Shown here: one piece after another, positions 8,634-16,354 of the stretch
Layout: every line of letters begins with the position of its first letter
Position numbering within the stretch: position 1 is the first letter of the stretch
Assembly (NCBI GenBank): GCA_050942995.1
Contig: JBMNOI010000011.1
Location: 1 to 42,892 of the forward strand
Origin: JBMNOI01 sp050942995
GTDB taxonomy: Bacteria; Chloroflexota; Anaerolineae; UBA1429
Length of the DNA stretch: 42,892 nucleotides
Direction of reading: 5' to 3'
Notes under the pieces: model-generated
What the model was told of the DNA's origin: nothing
The model's input: only the letters and a program-made list of their open reading frames with translations
Database searches by the model: none
Program-made: the position numbers and the translations under genes

Positions 8634-8663
8634 CCGGGGTGCGATAGGCCTATCGCACCCCGG
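8634..8663. promoter_or_regulatory. Perfect 30-bp palindrome between the chemoreceptor and cheW
   Basis: The half-site CCGGGGTGCGATAGG is followed directly by its exact reverse complement with no spacer. It begins 15 bases after the receptor stop and ends shortly before the cheW ribosome-binding site (GAAGGAAAGG). There is no T-run, so it is not a canonical terminator. An mRNA-stability hairpin, an attenuator or a dimeric regulator site are all possible. Confidence 0.6.
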
Positions 8664-8682
8664 TCGAAGGAAAGGAACCATC

Positions 8683-9195
8683 ATGGCCAATATCACCACC
8701 CGTACCACTGAGGAACAGGTTGTCGTCTTTTCTCTCGCCGGAGAGCACTACGGCCTCGATATCTCGCGCATCCAGGGCATCATCAAGCTGCCCGAAATCA
8801 CCCGCGTACCCCGCGCCCCCCGATTTGTCGAGGGCATCATCAACCTGCGCGGCGCCATCGTGCCCGTCATCGATCTGCGCAAACGCTTCCGTCTCGGCGA
8901 GCGTACCGACACCCGCGAAACCCGCATCATCAACGTCGAGATGGGCGACCATCTGGTGGGCCTCATCGTCGACGCCGTTGAGGAGGTTCTCAACATCCCT
9001 CCCGACGCCGTTGAGCCCACTCCCGAGCTTGTCACCACCCTCGATTCCGCCTATCTGCGCGGCATCGCCAAGCTCGACGATCGTCTCGTCATTCTGCTCG
9101 ATCTCGATCGCGCCCTCTCCCTCAGCGAGCAGCAGGCTCTTGAGGAGATGGACCTTGCGCCGCAAGAGGAAGAGTCGATCCCCGTCGAGGAGTAG
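8683..9195 (+). CDS. cheW: Chemotaxis coupling protein CheW
   Basis: This 170-residue single-domain CheW links receptors to CheA. Visible family signatures include VVVFSLAGEHYGLDISRIQG, then RAPRFVEGIINLRGAIVPVI, then DLRKRFRLG, and GIAKLDDRLVILLDLDRALS near the end. It has a strong ribosome-binding site (AAGGAAAGG). Its codons end overwhelmingly in C, like the 3' two-thirds of the receptor gene before it and unlike cheA after it. That suggests the two were inherited as a block. Confidence 0.97.
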   Translation: MANITTRTTEEQVVVFSLAGEHYGLDISRIQGIIKLPEITRVPRAPRFVEGIINLRGAIVPVIDLRKRFRLGERTDTRETRIINVEMGDHLVGLIVDAVEEVLNIPPDAVEPTPELVTTLDSAYLRGIAKLDDRLVILLDLDRALSLSEQQALEEMDLAPQEEESIPVEE

Positions 9196-9282
9196 CCGAT
9201 CCGGCGCGCGAGGGCCTCTTCGCGCACCGCCATCAAGGGAGGGGGAAATCGTTTGTGACGATATGGGAACGGGGAAATCACC

Positions 9283-11349
9283 ATGACCTTGTCTTTCGAC
9301 ATCTCACCGGATGAGCTGGATGCATTTCTACAGGACACAGACGACCAGATCGCGCTGCTGAACGAATCCATCGTGCGCCTGGAAAAGGAATCTCACGATG
9401 GTGAACTGCTGCAGGCGGTCTTTCGCGCCGCCCATACGCTCAAGGGCAGCGCCGGCCTGATTCGCCATGAACGTATGGCCAAATTGACCCATGCGCTGGA
9501 GACGGTGCTCGACCGGGTGCGGAAAGGGACGCTGGACATCACGCCTGAATTGGTAGACGTGATGCTCACCTGTATCGACCTCATCACCGCGCTCAAAGAA
9601 GAGGTGGCCGGGGGCGTTGAAAGTGGGGTGGATGTCGATGCGACCGTCGAGTGGTTGCAGCGTCTGTTGGGCGACGAGGCGTCGGCAGCGCACGAGGCAA
9701 AAGGCGAGCTGGACCTGACCCTGGATGATGAGATACGTGCCATTCTGCGGGCAGACCGCTCACTGGCCCCGCACTATATTCGCGTCACCGTCGATGACGC
9801 CAGCATCGCCGTCGGAGCCAGGCTCTATCAGGTGCTCCTCGAGGCCGAGGCCTATGGCCGGATGGCCCGCTCTGCCCCGACGATGGACGATATCAACGCC
9901 GGTATCGAGGCCCAAAGTGTCGAGATCCTGCTGCTCACCGAACACGATGCCGACACCATCCGGCTGGCGCTCCGGGATATCTCTGAGGTGACGCAGGTCG
10001 AGATCACCCCGCTGAAAACAAAGTTCGAGGATGACGAGCCGGATCAGGTCACCGGCGAATCATCCGGCACAGGCGATGAGACGTCTGTCGCCCGGCCACT
10101 GCCGGGTAAACGCCCCGACGCGGGCGCAACAGAGGTCAAGCTGGACACTCGTGTCCGCATCGGCATCGACCAGCTCGACCGCCTGATGAACCTCACCGGC
10201 GAACTGGTCGTAAGCCGCACCCATCTGATGCAGATCGAGGCAGAGCTGAGTAAGAGCGAAAACGGCCACGAGATCCACACCGATCAACTGGGCGAGGTGA
10301 CGATTCAGATGAGCCGCATCATCGATCAACTCGCCGAAGAGGTGATGCGGGCGCGCATGGTGCCTGTGGGACCGCTTTTTGCCAAGTTCCCACGTCTGGT
10401 GCGCGACCTGACCCGCTCCCTGGGCAAGGAAGTCGATCTGGTGATCGAGGGGCAGGATACCGAGCTGGATCGTTCTGTGATCGAGGCCATCGGAGATCCG
10501 TTGATCCACCTGTTGCGCAATTCGGTGGACCATGGCATCGAACTTCCTGACGATCGCCGGCGGGTCGGCAAGCCGCCGCGGGGGCGCGTGCACCTCGCCG
10601 CACAACAGCGCGAGGGCCATATTCATATTACCGTCTCGGATGACGGGCGCGGGATCGATCCGGTGCGGTTGCGTCAATCGGCCGTCGCAAAAGGATTCAT
10701 CAGCGACGAAGCCGCTGCGTCAATGAGCGATGAAGAGGCGGTCGAGCTGATCTTCCTGTCCGGCGCCTCGACGGCTCGCGAAGTCACCGACATCTCGGGA
10801 CGGGGCGTGGGTATGGACATCGTGCGGGCGAACATCGAGCGGCTGAACGGAGCCATCGAGGTTCACTCCGATGTAGGCCGGGGCACCACCTTTGAGCTGA
10901 CCCTACCCCTGACCATGGCCATCGTGCCCTCGATGCTGATCTCATTATCGGGCGGGGTCTATGCCGTGCCCCTCTCGTCGGTGGTCGATGTCCAGCGACT
11001 GTACCCGGAAGAGATTCGGACGATCGAGGGCAAAGAGGCCACCGTTCTCCACGGGCAGGTGTTACCGCTCCTTCGTCTGCACCATGTGCTCTGCCTCGAC
11101 GATCGAGGCCGAGCTCGGCGTCGCAGCGAGCAGTTGGTGGTCGTTCGCGCCGGCAGAATGCAGGCCGGCCTTATCGTCGATCACCTTATCGGCAACCAGG
11201 AAGTGGTCATCAAGCCCCTGGGACCGCTGGTCAGCGGTGTGCCCGGATTGGCCGGGGGGAGCATCCTGGGTAATGGGCGCATCGCGCTGGTTCTGGATGT
11301 TCCAGAAGTGCTGCGCATCGCCATGCGTCAACGCGACCACATCGCATAG
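9283..11349 (+). CDS. cheA: Chemotaxis histidine kinase CheA
   Basis: This full-length CheA of 688 residues has all expected domains. The Hpt domain carries the phosphorylated histidine in FRAAHTLKGSAGLIRH (His51). A P2-like CheY/CheB-binding domain covers about residues 148-250. P3 dimerisation starts at IGIDQLDRLMNLTGELVVSR. The P4 ATPase has an N box (LLRNSVDHGIELP, Asn413), a G1 box (DDGRGID, about 453-459) and a G2 box (SGRGVGMDIV). P5, a CheW-like regulatory domain, starts near residue 560 and runs almost to the end. It phosphorylates CheY and CheB in response to receptors. No key residue is missing. GGGGAAA precedes the ATG. Confidence 0.98.
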   Translation: MTLSFDISPDELDAFLQDTDDQIALLNESIVRLEKESHDGELLQAVFRAAHTLKGSAGLIRHERMAKLTHALETVLDRVRKGTLDITPELVDVMLTCIDLITALKEEVAGGVESGVDVDATVEWLQRLLGDEASAAHEAKGELDLTLDDEIRAILRADRSLAPHYIRVTVDDASIAVGARLYQVLLEAEAYGRMARSAPTMDDINAGIEAQSVEILLLTEHDADTIRLALRDISEVTQVEITPLKTKFEDDEPDQVTGESSGTGDETSVARPLPGKRPDAGATEVKLDTRVRIGIDQLDRLMNLTGELVVSRTHLMQIEAELSKSENGHEIHTDQLGEVTIQMSRIIDQLAEEVMRARMVPVGPLFAKFPRLVRDLTRSLGKEVDLVIEGQDTELDRSVIEAIGDPLIHLLRNSVDHGIELPDDRRRVGKPPRGRVHLAAQQREGHIHITVSDDGRGIDPVRLRQSAVAKGFISDEAAASMSDEEAVELIFLSGASTAREVTDISGRGVGMDIVRANIERLNGAIEVHSDVGRGTTFELTLPLTMAIVPSMLISLSGGVYAVPLSSVVDVQRLYPEEIRTIEGKEATVLHGQVLPLLRLHHVLCLDDRGRARRRSEQLVVVRAGRMQAGLIVDHLIGNQEVVIKPLGPLVSGVPGLAGGSILGNGRIALVLDVPEVLRIAMRQRDHIA

Positions 11350-11374
11350 AAACAGAAAGGATGGGTCTGAACCC

Positions 11375-12004
11375 ATGCGCATTTCGGATATTCCTTTGCA
11401 GAACAATGCGCTCAAAACCACCCTGCATAGCATGGCTTGCGAAGGCGTCGAGCTGGCAGCCGAAGGACTATCTACATTCGTCGGTGAGCAGATCAGCATC
11501 TCGTCTCCTCAGGTGGCCGTGATTCCACTGGCGGCGCTTCCCAAAGTGATGGGCGGCCCTGAAAGCATCGGCGTCGGCGTGTATCTGGCCGTCGAGGGAG
11601 ATATCCAGGGGCACGTCATGTTGCTGCTCAGCCGCGAGAGCGCGCTGGAGCTGGTGGGCCTGCTGCTGGATACAGATGAGGAAAACATCACCACCCTGGG
11701 GCCGCTGGAGCGCTCGGCTCTGGGAGAGATCGGCAACCTCACGGCTTCGCGATTTCTGAACTGCATGGCACGCTATGCCCGGGCCGACCTGCGCCCCTCC
11801 CCGCCCGCCGTGATCGAGGACATGATAGGCGCCATCCTCGATGTGCTGGCCGTCGCAGTCGGCCAACACAGCGAATATGCCCTCATCATGGAGACGGTGT
11901 TCCGTCGGACAGATCGTAGTGTTGAGGCGTTGTTCTGGGTCGTTCCCGATGTGGATAGTCTGGAACAACTCACCCAGATCGCCGAAACGATCAGTGACGA
12001 ATGA
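11375..12004 (+). CDS. cheC: CheC-family CheY-P phosphatase
   Basis: This 209-residue CheC-like protein has one complete phosphatase signature, Ser114-x3-Glu118-x2-Asn121-x22-Pro144 (SALGEIGN, then a distant Pro). The first copy of the site, expected near residues 20-30, reads ACEGVELAAEG and lacks the Asn, so only one of the usual two active sites appears functional. The frame is open far upstream into cheA; the ATG chosen follows an AAAGGATGG and gives MRISDIPLQN. It overlaps cheD by ATGA. CheC with CheD is a known feedback pair in Bacillus and Thermotoga-type chemotaxis. Confidence 0.92.
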   Translation: MRISDIPLQNNALKTTLHSMACEGVELAAEGLSTFVGEQISISSPQVAVIPLAALPKVMGGPESIGVGVYLAVEGDIQGHVMLLLSRESALELVGLLLDTDEENITTLGPLERSALGEIGNLTASRFLNCMARYARADLRPSPPAVIEDMIGAILDVLAVAVGQHSEYALIMETVFRRTDRSVEALFWVVPDVDSLEQLTQIAETISDE

Positions 12005-12525
12005 GTTGCGTTATGGATAACGTAATCACTGTGAGGTTGGGGGAGCTCGCGGTGAGTGACAATCCGGATGATGTGCTGGTCGCAATGGGCCTGGGCTCGT
12101 GCGTGGGGATTTGCGCCTATGACCCCATCGTGCGTGTCGCCGGGCTGCTGCACGCCGTCCTGCCCGAGCGCAACGGGGCCTCGACCGGTTCCGACGCCAA
12201 ATATGTCGATACCGGCATACAACGTCTCATCGCAGAGATGGAGGAGCGCGGAGCCGATCGGCGACGCATCATCATCCGCATGGCCGGGGGCGCCGAGATG
12301 CTCATCGCGCCCGGATTTGGCAACGGCCTGCGCATCGGCTCTCGCAACATAGAGGCCGCCCACAGCGCCATCCGGCAGGAGCGGTTGCGTTTGGCCGGCG
12401 AAGAGACGGGGGGGTCGGCAGGGCGCACGGTACGCCTGTTTGTCGGCACCGGAGTGATGACGGTCCGGTCTATCGGCCATCCGGAGCATGAACTGCCGCT
12501 GCACGGCGCGCCCGGCATAAAATAA
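12001..12525 (+). CDS. cheD: Chemoreceptor glutamine deamidase CheD
   Basis: This 174-residue CheD deamidates receptor glutamines and binds CheC. The family core GLGSCVGICAYDP contains catalytic Cys34, and GLLHAVLP contains His51, with the normal 17-residue spacing. The position six residues before the Cys, Thr in Thermotoga CheD as I recall it, is Ala28 here. IRMAGGAEML and LFVGTGVMTVRSI are further CheD signatures. The ATG overlaps the cheC stop (ATGA), which decides the start over a second ATG 12 bases later and points to translational coupling with its partner. Confidence 0.94.
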   Translation: MSCVMDNVITVRLGELAVSDNPDDVLVAMGLGSCVGICAYDPIVRVAGLLHAVLPERNGASTGSDAKYVDTGIQRLIAEMEERGADRRRIIIRMAGGAEMLIAPGFGNGLRIGSRNIEAAHSAIRQERLRLAGEETGGSAGRTVRLFVGTGVMTVRSIGHPEHELPLHGAPGIK

Positions 12526-12565
12526 CTCACACCATCTATGGTGAATTCTCGAGAGGGGAAAAGAT

Positions 12566-12922
12566 ATGCCCAAAATACTCGTGGTAGATGATGCCCAGTT
12601 TTTGCGTCTACGACTTTCCAAACTGCTCAAGGAACACGGTTACGAAACCATCGAGGCGGAAAACGGCGACAAGGCGCTCGCCCAGTACGCGCAGCACTCA
12701 CCCGACGCCGTCTTGCTGGATATCACCATGCCCGACAAGGACGGGCTGCAGGTGCTGGGCGAGCTGCGCGAGCACGACCCCGACGCCCGTGTGGTGATGC
12801 TGACGGCGCTGGGGCAGCAATCCATCGTGCTTCAGGCGATCAAGGCGGGCGCCCGCGATTTCATCGTCAAGCCCTACGAGCCGGAACGGGTACTGACCGC
12901 AATAGCCAAGGCCATGAAATAG
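12566..12922 (+). CDS. cheY: Response regulator CheY
   Basis: This is a stand-alone 118-residue receiver domain. Acidic pocket Asp8/Asp9 (ILVVDDAQF), phospho-acceptor Asp52 (AVLLDITMPDKDG), the Thr switch (VVMLTALG) and Lys in FIVKPYEPERV are all present. When phosphorylated by CheA it binds FliM. It lies between cheD and cheB and is preceded by GAGAGGGG. A different response regulator cannot be fully excluded, but the context makes CheY the natural reading. Confidence 0.95.
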   Translation: MPKILVVDDAQFLRLRLSKLLKEHGYETIEAENGDKALAQYAQHSPDAVLLDITMPDKDGLQVLGELREHDPDARVVMLTALGQQSIVLQAIKAGARDFIVKPYEPERVLTAIAKAMK

Positions 12923-12934
12923 AGGAGGAAGCCG

Positions 12935-14008
12935 GTGCAGGCCAGGGTGAGTGAACCCATCCGCGTTCTGGTGGTGGACGACTCGGCCTTTATCCGCTTC
13001 ACCCTCACCCGTCGGCTGAATCAAGAGCCCGATATCGAGGTCGTGGGGGCTGCCGCCGACGGACAAGAGGCACTGAAGCAGATCGAGGCGCTGGATCCTG
13101 ACGTGGTTACGCTGGATATCGAGATGCCGAACATGAACGGGCTGCAGGCTCTGCGCCACATCATGGCCGAGATGCCCCGCCCGGTCATTATGTTGAGCAC
13201 TCTGACCCAGGCCGGCGCCCGTGAGACGCTGCAAGCCCTGGCCTTGGGGGCCACCGACTTTATACCCAAGCCGACCAACGCCATCCATGTGCAGCACGTG
13301 CTGGACGATCTCAAGACCAAGGTGCGCTCTTATGCACGGCTTCCCATGGCCCGGATGCGGGCGGATATCCGCCCGACGCACAACCGGCGCCAGACCGAGC
13401 GGGCGGCCGTTCGCCCGTTTACCGAACATGATGTGCTGGTCGCCATCGGCTCGTCCACCGGTGGCCCACGGGCGCTGGAGCAGGTGCTGAGCCGGCTGCC
13501 CGCCCATCTTCCGGCGGCGTTCGTCATCGTGCAGCATATGCCGCCGATCTTTACGGCATCGCTGGCCGAACGCCTGAACCGCGTCGGACCGCTGCACGTC
13601 AAAGAGGCCGGACGCTCGGATCGTCTGAGCGTGGGGATGGCGTTACTGGCGCGCGGGGGGCTCCATCTTTGCCTGCAGCAGGATGGAAGTATCCGGCTAT
13701 CGGACGCACCACCGCGCAATCATGTGCGTCCGGCCGTCGATGTCACCTTTGAGCACGCCGCACGATGGTTTGGCCCGGCCTCGGTGGCCGTCATACTGAC
13801 CGGCATGGGAAGCGACGGCACCGTCGGAGCGCGCCGCATCAAGGCCCGGGGCGGCATGGTGCTGGCCGAAGCGGAAGAGAGCTGTGTGGTGTACGGCATG
13901 CCCAAATCGGCGATCGAGGCGGGTATCGTCGACCGCATCGCCTCGATCGACCAGATGCCCGTTGCCGTTTCCGAGGCGGTAGATCACGTCGCCCAAACGC
14001 TGCGCTAG
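12935..14008 (+). CDS. cheB: Chemoreceptor methylesterase/deamidase CheB
   Basis: This 357-residue protein has an N-terminal receiver (VVDDSAFIRF, Asp61 in VVTLDIEMPNMNG) and a C-terminal CheB esterase domain. The catalytic triad is visible as Ser174 (AIGSSTGGPRALEQVL), His201 (FVIVQHMPPIFTASLAERLN) and Asp294 (ILTGMGSDGTVGARRI). It removes methyl groups from receptor glutamates after activation by CheA. The start is GTG, with AGGAGG seven bases upstream; an alternative GTG lies four codons later. Confidence 0.97.
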   Translation: MQARVSEPIRVLVVDDSAFIRFTLTRRLNQEPDIEVVGAAADGQEALKQIEALDPDVVTLDIEMPNMNGLQALRHIMAEMPRPVIMLSTLTQAGARETLQALALGATDFIPKPTNAIHVQHVLDDLKTKVRSYARLPMARMRADIRPTHNRRQTERAAVRPFTEHDVLVAIGSSTGGPRALEQVLSRLPAHLPAAFVIVQHMPPIFTASLAERLNRVGPLHVKEAGRSDRLSVGMALLARGGLHLCLQQDGSIRLSDAPPRNHVRPAVDVTFEHAARWFGPASVAVILTGMGSDGTVGARRIKARGGMVLAEAEESCVVYGMPKSAIEAGIVDRIASIDQMPVAVSEAVDHVAQTLR

Positions 14009-14107
14009 GCCGGAGCCGTCTACCGACTTGATGAGGGCTTTTTATGGGAGAACGATCCCACACACAAGTGTAAGTGCCCGATCGAATATTTACTAGAGGG
14101 AGCCGTT

Positions 14108-14956
14108 ATGATGTCTGCCGTTCGACCGATACTGACGAGTATACCGTCGCCTGAATTGAGCACTTTATCGCCCGAGCAATACGAGCTGGTGCGTCGCAAG
14201 GTGCTCGCTCTGGTAAACATCGATCTGGCACATTACAAGAGCCGACAGATGCAACGTCGGCTGAATGCCCTCCTCACACGATCGGGCAAAGCGTCATGGG
14301 AGGAGTATTTTCTCCATCTGGAGAGGAATCCAGAGGCGTTGCGCTCCTTCAAAGCCTACCTTACCATCAACGTATCGCGCTTTTTCCGAGATCGCCCCAA
14401 ATGGGACCATCTCGCCGGGCAGGTGTTACCCGAGCTGCTACAGGAACGCCGTCGTCTGCGCATCTGGAGCGCCGGCTGCTCTAACGGCGCCGAGGCCTAC
14501 ACCCTGGCCATGATTCTGCACGATCTTGGGGCAATCGATACGGGACACTATATCCTGGCCACCGATATCGATACCGATGTGCTGGAGAAGGCAAAGCAAG
14601 GCGGCCCCTACACCCGGGAGGACGTTCAGGAGGTGCCCACCCATCATCTGGCGACGCATTTCGACGTCGAGGATGAGTTCTACCGGGTGCGCCCCGATCT
14701 CCGCGCCCGGGTGCGCTTTCGCCACCACGATCTGCTCAACGATCCGTTCGAGAAGAGCTTTGATCTGATTGTCTGCCGCAATGTCGTCATCTACTTTACC
14801 GACGAGGCCAAAAAGACGCTCTACCGCCGCTTTGCCGATTCGCTGCGCGAGGGGGGCATCCTGTTTGTCGGGGGCACTGAAACGATCCCTTTCCTGCATC
14901 GACTCCCTTTGCGTCCCACAGCCATATCGTTCTATCGCAAGACCGATCCGCGTTAG
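14108..14956 (+). CDS. cheR: Chemoreceptor methyltransferase CheR
   Basis: This 282-residue S-adenosylmethionine-dependent methyltransferase methylates receptor glutamates. It has the N-terminal helical CheR domain (CheRN), including TINVSRFFRD. The SAM-binding motif is IWSAGCSNGAEAYTLAM (about residues 119-135), followed by LATDIDTDVLEKA and FDLIVCRNVVIYFT, which are typical CheR motifs. The gene starts with ATGATG after AGAGGGAG, about 100 bases after cheB. Together with CheB it provides adaptation. Confidence 0.97.
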   Translation: MMSAVRPILTSIPSPELSTLSPEQYELVRRKVLALVNIDLAHYKSRQMQRRLNALLTRSGKASWEEYFLHLERNPEALRSFKAYLTINVSRFFRDRPKWDHLAGQVLPELLQERRRLRIWSAGCSNGAEAYTLAMILHDLGAIDTGHYILATDIDTDVLEKAKQGGPYTREDVQEVPTHHLATHFDVEDEFYRVRPDLRARVRFRHHDLLNDPFEKSFDLIVCRNVVIYFTDEAKKTLYRRFADSLREGGILFVGGTETIPFLHRLPLRPTAISFYRKTDPR

Positions 14957-15019
14957 GCTTTTACCATCCATTCGAAGCAGCACGTCAGAACCCGACTTAT
15001 TTTGAACTGAGGTGTGTCT

Positions 15020-15538
15020 ATGAAAAGCAAGTTCCTGAATCCCTTTCTCATCGCCGCAGCATCGGTTTTCGAGCAAGAGGTGGGTGTAAAGGTCTCACGC
15101 GGGCGGCTATCCATCCAACGGGGAGGCTATATCTCTGACGACGTCACCGTCCTGGTGAGCCTGGTGGGCCGGGTAGAGGGAAGCGTGCTGTTCGGGATGA
15201 GTTACAACACCGCCAAGCGGATCGTCTCAGAGGTGCTGGGACAGGAATTTGAGCGCTTTGACGAGCTGGCCCAGAGTGGCATCGCCGAGCTGGCCAACGT
15301 GATCTCTGGTCTCTCCAGCACCAAGCTGGCCGAGGTGGGCTATCGATCCATCATCTCGGTGCCGATGCTCATCATCGGCAAAGGCTCGCGCATCTCGACG
15401 CCCGATATCGAGCGGCTCATCGTCCCAATGGGCACTCCGCTGGGCGAGGTGGAGCTGAGTCTGATCTTGCGGGATAACCCCCAGGCTCCGGAGCAATTCG
15501 AAAGCCTGACCACCAAGGTGTCGGCGTTGACGTTGTAG
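15020..15538 (+). CDS. cheX: CheX-like CheY-P phosphatase
   Basis: This 172-residue protein belongs to the CheX/CheC fold. It opens FLNPFLIAAASVFEQEVGVK, the usual CheX beginning. It has one phosphatase signature, Ser86-x3-Glu90-x2-Asn93 with Pro115 downstream (SGIAELANVISGLSS). It probably dephosphorylates CheY-P and so complements CheC. The ATG was chosen over an in-frame GTG two codons upstream because GAGG lies seven bases before the ATG. Confidence 0.9.
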   Translation: MKSKFLNPFLIAAASVFEQEVGVKVSRGRLSIQRGGYISDDVTVLVSLVGRVEGSVLFGMSYNTAKRIVSEVLGQEFERFDELAQSGIAELANVISGLSSTKLAEVGYRSIISVPMLIIGKGSRISTPDIERLIVPMGTPLGEVELSLILRDNPQAPEQFESLTTKVSALTL

Positions 15539-15601
15539 ACCGGAGACTCAAAGGCGAGTCCCCGCCACACGCCACCGAACGACGCGCCCAACTGGAGCGA
15601 G

Positions 15602-15617
15602 CTCTATATCTATAGAG
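15602..15617. promoter_or_regulatory. 16-bp near-palindrome upstream of the TPR gene
   Basis: CTCTATA-TC-TATAGAG has perfect 7-base arms, about 77 bases before the TPR start and in the 156-base gap after cheX. It could be a regulator site or part of a promoter. No clear -35/-10 pair is visible beside it. Confidence 0.35.
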
Positions 15618-15694
15618 TATGACCTTCCACCAATATCCGAGACGGCCTGTTCACAGACAGAACTGTCCAACACGACCGGAGGGAGGATCGAACG

Positions 15695-16354
15695 ATGAAT
15701 GACACATCGGAATATCGCAAGTTGATGCGCTATGCCGCCCGCCTCGTATCACTGGGCGATATGGCGGGGGCACTCTCGGTATATCGTGAGGCCATCGTCA
15801 CAGACCCACACTGTGCCGCCGCCTATCTCAAAGCCGGAATGCTTCTGCAGTGCACGGGGCACCCGGAAGATGCAACCATCCTGCTCGAACGGGCCTCGTC
15901 GCTGGACGACGGGAGTGATGCCGACGTCATCGCCGATGCGCCCTATCAAAGCCTGCTGGCTCAGGCCGGGGAATATCTCGCATTGGGAGATCCACAGGGG
16001 GCTGAGGACACCTGCGCCCGCGCCATCACAATGGCGCCTCAACGAGCCGAAGCATACTATGTCACCGCGATGCTGCACTGGTCGCAGCAACATCCGCTGC
16101 AGGCCGCCTATGCGATGGAAAAAGTGGCCCGACTGTGCTCCACCGATCCACTGGCATGGAACGGGCTCGGCGTAGCCTATCAGGCAGCGGGGATGGTCCA
16201 TGAGGCCATCGACGCCTTTGCCCAGGCCGTAGTGCTCGATCCGGAATGCGAGACGGCATGGAACAGCCTGAAAGAGGCCTATCTCATCGCCGGAGATACA
16301 GATAGCGCCGCTCTGGCCCAGGAGCACTGCGACCACTGCCGCCGAAAAAGCTAG
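15695..16354 (+). CDS. TPR-repeat protein
   Basis: This 219-residue protein has several tetratricopeptide repeats: GDMAGALSVYREAIVTDP near the N-terminus, LALGDPQGAEDTCARAITMA in the middle, and MVHEAIDAFAQAVVLDPECE near the C-terminus. It has no signal peptide or membrane helix, so it is probably a cytoplasmic scaffold or adaptor. GGAGGGAGG precedes the ATG. It is the last plus-strand gene after the che genes and may belong to that operon, though a 156-base gap with a palindrome lies between. Its TAG stop shares CTAG with the convergent kinase gene. Function unknown. Confidence 0.88.
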   Translation: MNDTSEYRKLMRYAARLVSLGDMAGALSVYREAIVTDPHCAAAYLKAGMLLQCTGHPEDATILLERASSLDDGSDADVIADAPYQSLLAQAGEYLALGDPQGAEDTCARAITMAPQRAEAYYVTAMLHWSQQHPLQAAYAMEKVARLCSTDPLAWNGLGVAYQAAGMVHEAIDAFAQAVVLDPECETAWNSLKEAYLIAGDTDSAALAQEHCDHCRRKS

